A stretch of 8,090 bases of DNA from Campylobacterales bacterium (GTDB lineage: Bacteria; Campylobacterota; Campylobacteria; Campylobacterales; JALSKU01): contig JALVWI010000249.1 of NCBI GenBank assembly GCA_027038335.1, positions 1-8,090 on the forward strand, given 5' to 3'. Numbering within the stretch: the first letter of the stretch is position 1; every line of letters starts with the position of its first letter. This document shows positions 1 to 5,665 of this stretch, one piece after another. The position numbers were made by a program, and so were the translations under genes. A model generated the notes under the pieces. That model did not search any database and had not been told where the DNA came from. It saw nothing but the letters and a program-made list of their open reading frames with translations.

Positions 1-869
1 AAATGGCAAGAAATCTCTCCTCTCAGATTTCAGCTATTATGCGTTCCATTGTTGAGATTCAACTTCATTCAGTTGATCAAATGACTTACGGTGAATTTCT
101 CATGAGTTTACCAAGCCCTACAAGTTTTAATGTATTTTCAATGAAACCACTTGATGGAAGCGGAGTTATAGAGATAAATCCATCTATTGCTTTTCCTATG
201 ATAGACAGACTTCTTGGTGGCAAGGGAGATAGTTTTGATACAGGTAGAGAGTTGACTGATATTGAATTAAATCTTCTTGATGCAATATTAAAAATTATTA
301 CACAAAAATTAAGAGCAGCATGGGAACCTATAACTAACATGTATCCAAATATAGAAACAAAAGAGTCAAGCCCTAATGTTGTTCAGATAGTTTCACAAAA
401 TGAGATAGTTATCATGGTTGTTATGGAACTGATCATTGGAAATTCTAGCGGAATGATAAATATATGTTATCCAGTTATTTACTTAGAATCCATTTTACCA
501 AAGCTTGCAAATAGAGACATAATGCTAGGAAGTTCAAATACCAAGAAAAGTAGAAATAAGGAGTTAAATGTCCTTATAAAAAGAGCTGATATAAATGTTG
601 AAGCAATTTTAGGAAGAACTACACTGAGCGTAAAAGAACTACTTGATCTAAAAAAAGATGATATAATAAGATTGGATCGTAGTGCAGATGATACAGCCAT
701 AGTAAGTGTTGATAAAAAAGATATGTTTATTGGTGATATCGGTATTCATAGGTTTAGAAAATCTATTAAAATTTCTAATTTTATTAAAAGTGACAAAGAC
801 GAGATAAAAGAATATCTTGAAATTGTTGAACAGAACAGACGCAAAAAAGTATCGACTATAAGTGCCTAG
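1..869 (+). CDS. fliM: Flagellar motor switch protein FliM (5' end missing)
   Basis: FliM is a C-ring (switch complex) component that links phospho-CheY binding to the direction of flagellar rotation and contacts FliG and FliN/FliY at the cytoplasmic face of the motor. The visible 288 residues start inside the protein: the ARNLSSQISAIMRSIVE stretch matches the segment that normally follows the N-terminal CheY-binding peptide and linker. The ATG at 3 is therefore an internal Met, and roughly 60-70 codons lie upstream of the window (inferred from usual FliM lengths of about 330-360). The CheC-like middle domain covers visible residues 1-180, with the conserved INPSIAFPMIDRLLGGKG segment near 58-75 (GGxG loop at 72-75). 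A C-terminal SpoA/FliN-like domain covers about 190-262. The protein ends in a charged tail. It is followed by a small reading frame and by fliY on the same strand, probably one flagellar operon. Confidence 0.96.
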   Translation, partial: MARNLSSQISAIMRSIVEIQLHSVDQMTYGEFLMSLPSPTSFNVFSMKPLDGSGVIEINPSIAFPMIDRLLGGKGDSFDTGRELTDIELNLLDAILKIITQKLRAAWEPITNMYPNIETKESSPNVVQIVSQNEIVIMVVMELIIGNSSGMINICYPVIYLESILPKLANRDIMLGSSNTKKSRNKELNVLIKRADINVEAILGRTTLSVKELLDLKKDDIIRLDRSADDTAIVSVDKKDMFIGDIGIHRFRKSIKISNFIKSDKDEIKEYLEIVEQNRRKKVSTISA

Positions 870-892
870 AAAAATATAAAAGAGATAATAAA

Positions 893-1048
893 ATGAAAAA
901 ATTATATTTTTATCAAAATAAAAATCATACTTTTTCTCTCATTAAAAATGTAATTTTAAAGAGGGAATATAGCATGAGAGGAATTTCACAGCAAAATGAG
1001 AACAATTACTTAAAAATTTGTTTTCAAGTACAGGAGACAATAATATGA
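893..1048 (+). CDS. Candidate small protein (51 aa) between fliM and fliY, unrecognised
   Basis: An uninterrupted ATG-to-TGA frame of 51 codons fills most of the gap between fliM and fliY. It starts MKKLYFYQNK and ends CFQVQETII. A weak AGAG purine stretch (881-884) lies 8 bases before the ATG. A second in-frame ATG at 974 has a better ribosome binding site (GAGGG at 961-965, 8 bases upstream), so the product could instead be 24 residues. Its TGA (1046-1048) overlaps the ATG of fliY (1045-1047) as ATGA, the geometry typical of translational coupling. The peptide is basic and polar at its start, has one Cys, and shows no clear membrane segment or signal cleavage site. I recognise no family. 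The open frame in AT-rich DNA could be chance, or the region could be a translated leader that controls fliY. Existence as a gene is inferred, not shown. Confidence 0.33.
   Translation: MKKLYFYQNKNHTFSLIKNVILKREYSMRGISQQNENNYLKICFQVQETII
1032..1037 (+). promoter_or_regulatory. Ribosome binding site setting the fliY start
   Basis: AGGAGA lies 7 bases before the ATG at 1045. It supports that ATG over the in-frame TTG at 1018, which would put this site inside the coding region and add nine residues not expected in FliY. The site also lies inside the last codons of the small upstream frame, so ribosomes finishing that frame would arrive directly at it. Confidence 0.75.
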
Positions 1049-1902
1049 ACAAATTTATAGAAATTCTTGAAAAAGATATTATTTCAACCATAGAAGGCTT
1101 GACAGGCATTACTCTAAAACTTACTTTAGATAGTGAAGATAAAATTACTCAAAATATTGCCATTATGCCTCCTCTTGTTTGTATGCATATAAGTTCACTT
1201 GGAGATATTGAGGGCAATATAGCTTTATGTATGACTCCTACTCTTGCGACGGCACTTGGTGATATGATGTTAGGTGGCGAGGGTGAAGGCAAAGAGGATA
1301 TGAATGATGAAGATATAGATGCCGCTAAAGAGATAGTATCAAATATATTTGGAGGATTTTCTACATCTCTTTCAGCCCAAAAAGAGTTGCCAAAATTAAC
1401 ATTCAATATAGACAATGTAGAGTTTGTAGGGGAGAATGATAATATATCTTTAGAACAATATTCTATTATTTATACTTATAATGTTGAAATTTCAAGCATT
1501 ACTTCTCAACTATATATCTCAATTGATGAAAATATAGCTACTAAATTTTTAGTTCAGAAAGAAGAAACTACAATTCAAACACCCACAAAAGAGAAAGTGG
1601 AAAGCAGATGTGATAATGAGGAAGAACTTTCACCTTCTGAAATAAAAAATATATCTCTCATTATGGATGTAAAATTACCGGTAAGAGTAAGAATAGGATC
1701 AAGAAAAATGCTTTTAAAAGATGTCCTTGGCATGGATATAGGCTCAGTTATAGAGCTCAATCAACTCGCAAATGATCCTCTTGATATACTCGTAGGAGAC
1801 AAAATTATAGCTCAAGGTGAAGTAGTTATAGTAGATGGCAATTTTGGCATACAAATTTCAGAAATAGGCACAAAGAGAGAGAGACTTGAAAAACTCAGAT
1901 AA
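1045..1902 (+). CDS. fliY: Flagellar motor switch phosphatase/structural protein FliY
   Basis: FliY is the two-domain switch protein that, in Campylobacterota, Bacillus and others, combines a CheC-family domain with the FliN-type C-terminal domain of the C-ring. From the ATG at 1045 it is 285 residues, close to the roughly 280 of Campylobacter FliY. Residues 1-170 form the CheC-like part, including a typical IEGLTG segment (16-21), a GGEGEG segment (78-83) and the helix DIDAAKEIVSNIFGG, whose E96 and N100 fit the CheC-type ExxN phosphatase signature. I see only one such signature; many CheC/CheX proteins have two. An acidic, variable linker (about 172-200) leads to the SpoA/FliN domain (about 203-277, with LPVRVRIGSRKM and VLGMDIGSVIEL). 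Upstream are fliM and a small frame overlapping the start. I see no terminator after the stop; a repeat-rich spacer and mnmA follow. Phosphatase activity on CheY-P is inferred from the family. Confidence 0.95.
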   Translation: MNKFIEILEKDIISTIEGLTGITLKLTLDSEDKITQNIAIMPPLVCMHISSLGDIEGNIALCMTPTLATALGDMMLGGEGEGKEDMNDEDIDAAKEIVSNIFGGFSTSLSAQKELPKLTFNIDNVEFVGENDNISLEQYSIIYTYNVEISSITSQLYISIDENIATKFLVQKEETTIQTPTKEKVESRCDNEEELSPSEIKNISLIMDVKLPVRVRIGSRKMLLKDVLGMDIGSVIELNQLANDPLDILVGDKIIAQGEVVIVDGNFGIQISEIGTKRERLEKLR

Positions 1903-1909
1903 GAAATCT

Positions 1910-1937
1910 GGATTTAGGTTTTAGGATTGAGAATGAA
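1910..1937 (+). repeat. Degenerate heptamer tract after fliY (GGATTTA-like)
   Basis: Four consecutive 7-base units can be read as GGATTTA, GGTTTTA, GGATTGA and GAATGAA. The first three share the pattern GGWTTKA; the fourth is weak. The tract sits directly after the fliY stop and passes into the ACAAATY heptamers that follow. It may be a decayed short tandem repeat. Its function is unknown. Confidence 0.5.
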
Positions 1938-1940
1938 GTT

Positions 1941-1975
1941 ACAAATCACAAATTACAAATCACAAATTACGAATA
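1941..1975 (+). repeat. Short tandem repeat: 14-base perfect duplication made of 7-base units
   Basis: The 14-mer ACAAATCACAAATT occurs twice back to back (1941-1954 and 1955-1968). Each copy is itself two near-identical heptamers (ACAAATC, ACAAATT), giving four units plus a degenerate fifth, ACGAATA (1969-1975), which ends two bases before the mnmA ATG. Simple heptameric spacers of this kind are prone to slippage and copy number change. Because the tract occupies the position of the ribosome binding site, unit number or sequence could influence mnmA translation; that is inference. Confidence 0.9.
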
Positions 1976-1976
1976 A

Positions 1977-2996
1977 ATGAAAATTATGCTTGCAATGAGC
2001 GGAGGAGTTGACTCTAGCATTGTTGCTTATATGCTTAAAGAGCAAGGATACGAAGTAGAGGGAGTGTATATGAAACTCCACAATAAACCAAACTATCATG
2101 AAACTAATATCAAAAATATAAAAAAAATAGCTGATTTTCTCAGTATCAAATATCATATTTTAGATCTTAGCACAAAATTTGACGAATATGTTTATAAGCC
2201 ATTCATTGACTCATACATAAGGGGCGAAACACCAAATCCATGCGTTATATGCAATCGCACTATAAAATTCGGTGAATTGGTTGAATTTGCCAAAGAAAAA
2301 GGGTGTGACAAACTTGCTACCGGACACTATGCCAATATAAAAGAGGGTTTCATAGCTGAAGCAAAAGATAAAAGCAAAGACCAAAGTTACTTCTTATCCA
2401 ATATCAAAAAAGAGAATATTCCATTTCTTTTATTTCCTCTAAAAGATATATTAAAAAGTGAATTAAAATATATCTCTTCCAATATAGAGATACCAAACTC
2501 GCTTTTCAAACAAAAAGAGAGCAATGAAATATGTTTTGTTGACCATACTTACATAGATATACTCAAAAATTATACTCAAGTTGATATGCCCGGCAATGTA
2601 ATAGATAAAGAAGGCAATATCATAGGTAAACACAAAGGATATATGTACTACACTATAGGAAAAAGAAGAGGTTTTGAAGTTTTTGGAGCACATAAGCCTC
2701 ATTATGTCATAAATATCAATCCTAGCACCAATGAGATAACAGTCGCAGACAAAGAAGAGCTCGCTATAAAAAATTTTTTTATAAAGGATATCAACCTTTT
2801 TACCGATCTTGATGAATTTGAAGCAGGAGTTAAGATAAGATACAGAAGCCCGAAAACTCCTTGTAAAGTTAAAATAAATAAAGAAAATAAAACTGCTTAT
2901 ATCACTTTAAAAGAGCCTGTTTACGGGCTTGCTAGCGGACAAATGGCAGTTTTTTATGATGATGATAAAGTAATTGCCGGAGGATGGATAGTATGA
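1977..2996 (+). CDS. mnmA: tRNA-specific 2-thiouridylase MnmA
   Basis: MnmA (TrmU) adenylates and thiolates U34 in the wobble position of Lys, Glu and Gln tRNAs, taking persulfide sulfur from a cysteine desulfurase relay. The 339-residue product is of usual length. It opens with the ATP-pyrophosphatase P-loop SGGVDSS (8-14), then has the tRNA-contact segment KLHNKPNY (33-40), TPNPCVICN (85-93) with the first reactive Cys at C89, ATGHY (114-118), SKDQSYFL (133-140), and EICFV with the second, persulfide-carrying Cys at C186. The C-terminal beta domains hold YTIGKRRGF (225-233) and the conserved YGLASGQMAVFY (316-327). The ATG at 1977 puts the P-loop at its normal distance from the N-terminus; in-frame ATGs at 1986 and 1995 would clip the first strand. 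No Shine-Dalgarno-like sequence is visible upstream, where the heptamer repeats sit. The gene converges on the next one with a gap of 3 bases. Confidence 0.97.
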   Translation: MKIMLAMSGGVDSSIVAYMLKEQGYEVEGVYMKLHNKPNYHETNIKNIKKIADFLSIKYHILDLSTKFDEYVYKPFIDSYIRGETPNPCVICNRTIKFGELVEFAKEKGCDKLATGHYANIKEGFIAEAKDKSKDQSYFLSNIKKENIPFLLFPLKDILKSELKYISSNIEIPNSLFKQKESNEICFVDHTYIDILKNYTQVDMPGNVIDKEGNIIGKHKGYMYYTIGKRRGFEVFGAHKPHYVININPSTNEITVADKEELAIKNFFIKDINLFTDLDEFEAGVKIRYRSPKTPCKVKINKENKTAYITLKEPVYGLASGQMAVFYDDDKVIAGGWIV

Positions 2997-2999
2997 TAT

Positions 3000-5024
3000 T
3001 TATCTACCTATCTCCTCTTTAATTTTTTTGATAATTTCTTCTTTATCTTTTCCAAAGGCAAAACAAACATCAACTTTACAAGCCAAATAACCATCATCAT
3101 TTGTGGCTTTATAAAGTATAAACGGATATAAAAGCTTTGTCTCAAGACTCTTTTTTAAATCTTCTAAAGATTTGTTTTTGCCTTTTATGATGATATATCC
3201 CTTTTTATAAGCCAACAAATCTAAAACTGCCTGAGGAAAATTTGAAGGATATTTAGAAAACAACTCTGAATTATCTTCCAAACTCTCTTTAGCTAAAGTT
3301 TGATATGATAACTCCTCTTTTAAAAGTGCCAATTTTAAAAGATTGTTCACCATCACTCCAAGAGAACTGACATAGGCATTGCCTTCAAATGAAGCTTTTA
3401 CTTTAAAAGGTTTAAGTGATGCATACCAATCATCTTCAATATAAAATTTTGATATAGCCTCTTTGGTCAATTTCTCCGCTTTTTGCAAAAAGTTATCATC
3501 ATAGGTTTCTTCATAAGCAGATATTAAAGCTGAGATCAAAAAGGAGTAATCCTCTAAATTTGCTTCAATTTTCGGCTTTTTGCCGAGTAAAATTTGATGA
3601 TAAAGTTTACCGTCTATATAAAATTTATCCATAAGAGTCTCTAAAGATACTAAAGCCATATTTTTAAGCCCACTATTTACATTTGATGCCTTAAAAAATG
3701 ATTTTATCAAAAGAGCATTCCAAGATAAAAGTATCTTATGATCCACAAAAGGATAAACCCTTTTATCTCTTATGCTTTGGAGTGTCTTTTTCGCTTTTGA
3801 TAAATTGGCGGGTTTTGGATACAATTCATCTATGTAAGGGTTGTTTTTGCCTTCAAAATTTCCGCTTTTAGTGATACCTAAATATTCAAGCACCTCTTTA
3901 TAATTTTTTATCCCACCCTTTTCAAGGGCATTTTTTGCTTCATTATAGCTATAAACAAAGTAAGCCCCCTCCTCTTTTTTACCGGTTTTAGGATCTATAC
4001 TATCCGCATCACTTGCACTATAAAAAACTCCATCTTTTTCAAATCTCTTTTTCAAAAAAGATACAAGTTCATCTACCACATCCTTATATAACTCTTTTTT
4101 AGTTATCTTATAAGCAAGAGCATAATCCTCCAAAAGCTCCGCATTAGTATAGAGCATCTTTTCAAAATGCGGTATCATCCACCTCTCATCAGTTGAATAT
4201 CTAAAAAATCCCCCCTCAATCTGATCATAAATACCCCCTTTTGCCATAGATGAAAGCATCTCATCAGCCATAGAAAGTGCATTTTTATCATGATTTACTC
4301 TATAAATTTCTAAAAGTGTTTTTATAGTTGAAGCATGCGGAAATTTAGGAGCTAAACCTATGCCGAAATTATCTTTATCAAAATTTTTTGCTACTCTTTT
4401 AACAAACTCTTTTGCCAAATCAGATTTTAATGGAGTTTTACTCTTTATTGAGCTATTTTCCATCAGTTTTAGATACTTATCTACATCTTTAGCGGCAGCT
4501 TGTAACTTTTGGGGATTTTTCTTTTTTAAAGAGACAAAATATTTAAGCAATTCAATAAGCCCTGCTCTTCCATACTTTGGTTCTCTTGGTATATATGTAG
4601 CGCTAAAAAAGGGTTTACCTTCAGGAGTTAAGATGATAGTAAGAGGCCACCCTCCTCCTCTTCTATTCATTACATAGTAAACATCTTGAAAATGTTTATC
4701 AACTGAGGGCATCTCTTCTCTATCAACTTTGATAGCTATATAATTATCATTTAAAATCTTTGCTACTTTAAGATTTTCAAATGACTCCTCCTCCATCACA
4801 TGACACCAATGACAAGTGCTATACCCGATAGATAAAAATATAAGCTTATTCTCTTTTTTTGCTTTCTCAAAAGCTTTTTTACTCCAAGGCATCCAATTTA
4901 CCGGATTGTGAGCATGTTGCAAAAGATAAGGAGAATCCTCATATATCAACTCATTTGTATATTTAAAAGTCTTTGCCTGCATTATTATCACCGCCGTTAT
5001 AAAAAGTATCATTAATTTTTTCAT
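3000..5024 (-). CDS. Thioredoxin-fold DUF255 (YyaL/SSP411-type) protein, apparently exported
   Basis: This 674-residue protein belongs to the DUF255 (Thioredox_DsbH) family, related to YyaL and animal SPATA20. It joins an N-terminal thioredoxin-like domain to an alpha/alpha-barrel resembling six-hairpin glycosidases or epimerases; the biochemical function of the family is not settled. Visible are the family signature SPYLLQHAHNPVNWMPW (31-47), a CHWC redox motif (C71, C74), GGGWPL with a likely cis-Pro (P127), then barrel motifs APKFPHAS (225-232), YDQIEGGFFRYS (266-277), PHFEKMLYTNAELL (285-298), SASDADS (336-342) and DHKILLSWNALL (428-439). The first about 18 residues (MKK, a hydrophobic run, then AKTF) look like a Sec signal peptide, which suggests a periplasmic protein; many homologues are cytoplasmic. 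AAGG (5034-5031) before the ATG is a good ribosome binding site. It is transcribed divergently from an exported glycine-zipper protein. Confidence 0.92.
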   Translation of the reverse strand: MKKLMILFITAVIIMQAKTFKYTNELIYEDSPYLLQHAHNPVNWMPWSKKAFEKAKKENKLIFLSIGYSTCHWCHVMEEESFENLKVAKILNDNYIAIKVDREEMPSVDKHFQDVYYVMNRRGGGWPLTIILTPEGKPFFSATYIPREPKYGRAGLIELLKYFVSLKKKNPQKLQAAAKDVDKYLKLMENSSIKSKTPLKSDLAKEFVKRVAKNFDKDNFGIGLAPKFPHASTIKTLLEIYRVNHDKNALSMADEMLSSMAKGGIYDQIEGGFFRYSTDERWMIPHFEKMLYTNAELLEDYALAYKITKKELYKDVVDELVSFLKKRFEKDGVFYSASDADSIDPKTGKKEEGAYFVYSYNEAKNALEKGGIKNYKEVLEYLGITKSGNFEGKNNPYIDELYPKPANLSKAKKTLQSIRDKRVYPFVDHKILLSWNALLIKSFFKASNVNSGLKNMALVSLETLMDKFYIDGKLYHQILLGKKPKIEANLEDYSFLISALISAYEETYDDNFLQKAEKLTKEAISKFYIEDDWYASLKPFKVKASFEGNAYVSSLGVMVNNLLKLALLKEELSYQTLAKESLEDNSELFSKYPSNFPQAVLDLLAYKKGYIIIKGKNKSLEDLKKSLETKLLYPFILYKATNDDGYLACKVDVCFAFGKDKEEIIKKIKEEIGR

Positions 5025-5043
5025 TATTTTCCTTTTTAGGGGT

Positions 5044-5051
5044 CTATATTA
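5044..5051 (-). promoter_or_regulatory. Possible -10 element for the DUF255 gene
   Basis: On the minus strand TAATAT (5051-5046), overlapping TATAGA (5049-5044), lies about 20-25 bases before the ATG at 5024. This gives a short leader with its AAGG ribosome binding site. No clear -35 box is visible, which is usual for sigma70 promoters in Campylobacterota. Confidence 0.4.
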
Positions 5052-5059
5052 GCTTATTT

Positions 5060-5071
5060 TGCATTAATGCA
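5060..5071. promoter_or_regulatory. Perfect 12-base palindrome in divergent promoter region
   Basis: TGCATTAATGCA is its own reverse complement and lies in the 98-base gap between two divergent genes. It is 8 bases from the candidate minus-strand -10 and about 20 bases from the candidate plus-strand -10, so it covers or touches the -35 area of both. With no loop it is more plausible as a binding site for a dimeric regulator than as an RNA hairpin. The regulator is unknown, and a palindrome of this length can arise by chance in AT-rich DNA. Confidence 0.4.
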
Positions 5072-5091
5072 CGATTTTTTCACAATTTTAG

Positions 5092-5097
5092 TATAAA
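5092..5097 (+). promoter_or_regulatory. Possible -10 element for the glycine-zipper gene
   Basis: TATAAA follows a T-rich stretch and lies 25 bases before the ATG at 5123, giving an expected leader of roughly 20 bases that contains AAGGAG (5111-5116). The T-rich upstream tract in place of a -35 box fits the sigma70 promoter style known in Campylobacter and relatives. Confidence 0.5.
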
Positions 5098-5122
5098 GTT
5101 TTAAAAAATAAAGGAGTAAGAG

Positions 5123-5644
5123 ATGAAAAAAATATTTATAACTTTATTATTGGCAGGAGTAGGACTTAGTTTAAGTGCGGAGAGTTTTATCATCCAAGAT
5201 AGAGCGGAAGTTGTACGAAGTAAACCTATATATAGAGATGTTATAAAAAGAGTTCCTTATCAAGAGTGCTGGGATGAACAAGTACCTGTCGAGGAATACT
5301 ATAATGACAATAGTGCTAATGACAATATCGGTGCACTTATAGGAGGAGTCGCGGGAGGTATTTTAGGTCATCAAGTCGGAGGTGGCGGTGGAAAAATTGC
5401 TGCTACGGTAGGAGGAGCTATCATAGGTACGATTGTAGGTAAAAATTTATCAGGCAATCATCAAAGCAGAAGTTATACAAGCGGATATAAAACCGTTAGA
5501 AAATGTGTAACAAAATATAGTGAATCAAGTGATAGAGTTATCACGAGATATAAAAATATCGCATACTACAATGGAAGAAAGATAGTAAAATTTAGTGATA
5601 GACCTTTAAAATATATACAAATTAGAAAAATCATAGAGTATTGA
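5123..5644 (+). CDS. Exported glycine-zipper (2TM) envelope protein
   Basis: The 173-residue product has a Sec signal peptide (MKK, hydrophobic core LLLAGVGLSL, likely cleavage after LSA at 17-19). There is no lipobox Cys, so unlike SlyB or rickettsial 17-kDa antigens it is probably not a lipoprotein. The centre, about 69-108, is a glycine-zipper hairpin: two glycine-rich hydrophobic runs (IGALIGGVAGGILG and VGGAIIGTIVG) joined by a GGGGGK turn, as in the Rick_17kDa_Anti/glycine-zipper 2TM families, which are thought to associate with the outer membrane. A QECWDEQVP motif (47-55) precedes the zipper, and a second Cys (C128) follows it; C49 and C128 could form a disulfide in the periplasm. The Tyr- and Arg-rich tail after 137 matches the usual C-terminal beta-like segment of this protein type. 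AAGGAG lies 6 bases before the ATG. The exact role is not known. Confidence 0.88.
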   Translation: MKKIFITLLLAGVGLSLSAESFIIQDRAEVVRSKPIYRDVIKRVPYQECWDEQVPVEEYYNDNSANDNIGALIGGVAGGILGHQVGGGGGKIAATVGGAIIGTIVGKNLSGNHQSRSYTSGYKTVRKCVTKYSESSDRVITRYKNIAYYNGRKIVKFSDRPLKYIQIRKIIEY

Positions 5645-5665
5645 TGGGTAGCATTATCTACCCAT
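5644..5665. terminator. Hairpin shared by two convergent gene ends
   Basis: An 8-base perfect inverted repeat, ATGGGTAG (5644-5651) and CTACCCAT (5658-5665), encloses a 6-base CATTAT loop. It starts at the last base of the glycine-zipper stop codon, and its right arm is the final codons and TAG stop of the minus-strand oxidoreductase. Placement between convergent genes suggests a bidirectional terminator or 3'-end stabiliser. No long T run follows on the plus strand (TAATTT only), so intrinsic termination may be weak. Confidence 0.55.

Noticed and set aside
3..5. ATG at position 3 as the true start of fliM
   Set aside because: It falls inside the conserved ARNLSSQIS segment of FliM; the CheY-binding N-terminus must lie upstream of the window.
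1018..1044. TTG at 1018 as the start of fliY (294 residues)
   Set aside because: The ATG at 1045 has AGGAGA 7 bases upstream, gives a normal FliY N-terminus (MNKFIEILEK), and TTG at 1018 lacks a ribosome binding site.
1953..2156. 67-codon minus-strand frame across the repeat spacer and mnmA start
   Set aside because: It is opposite the MnmA P-loop region, with a product rich in Phe, Ile and His and no recognisable domain or start signal.
4360..4677. 105-codon plus-strand frame inside the DUF255 gene
   Set aside because: It is antisense to strongly conserved DUF255 coding sequence, has no ribosome binding site I can see, and its composition is that of a shadow frame.
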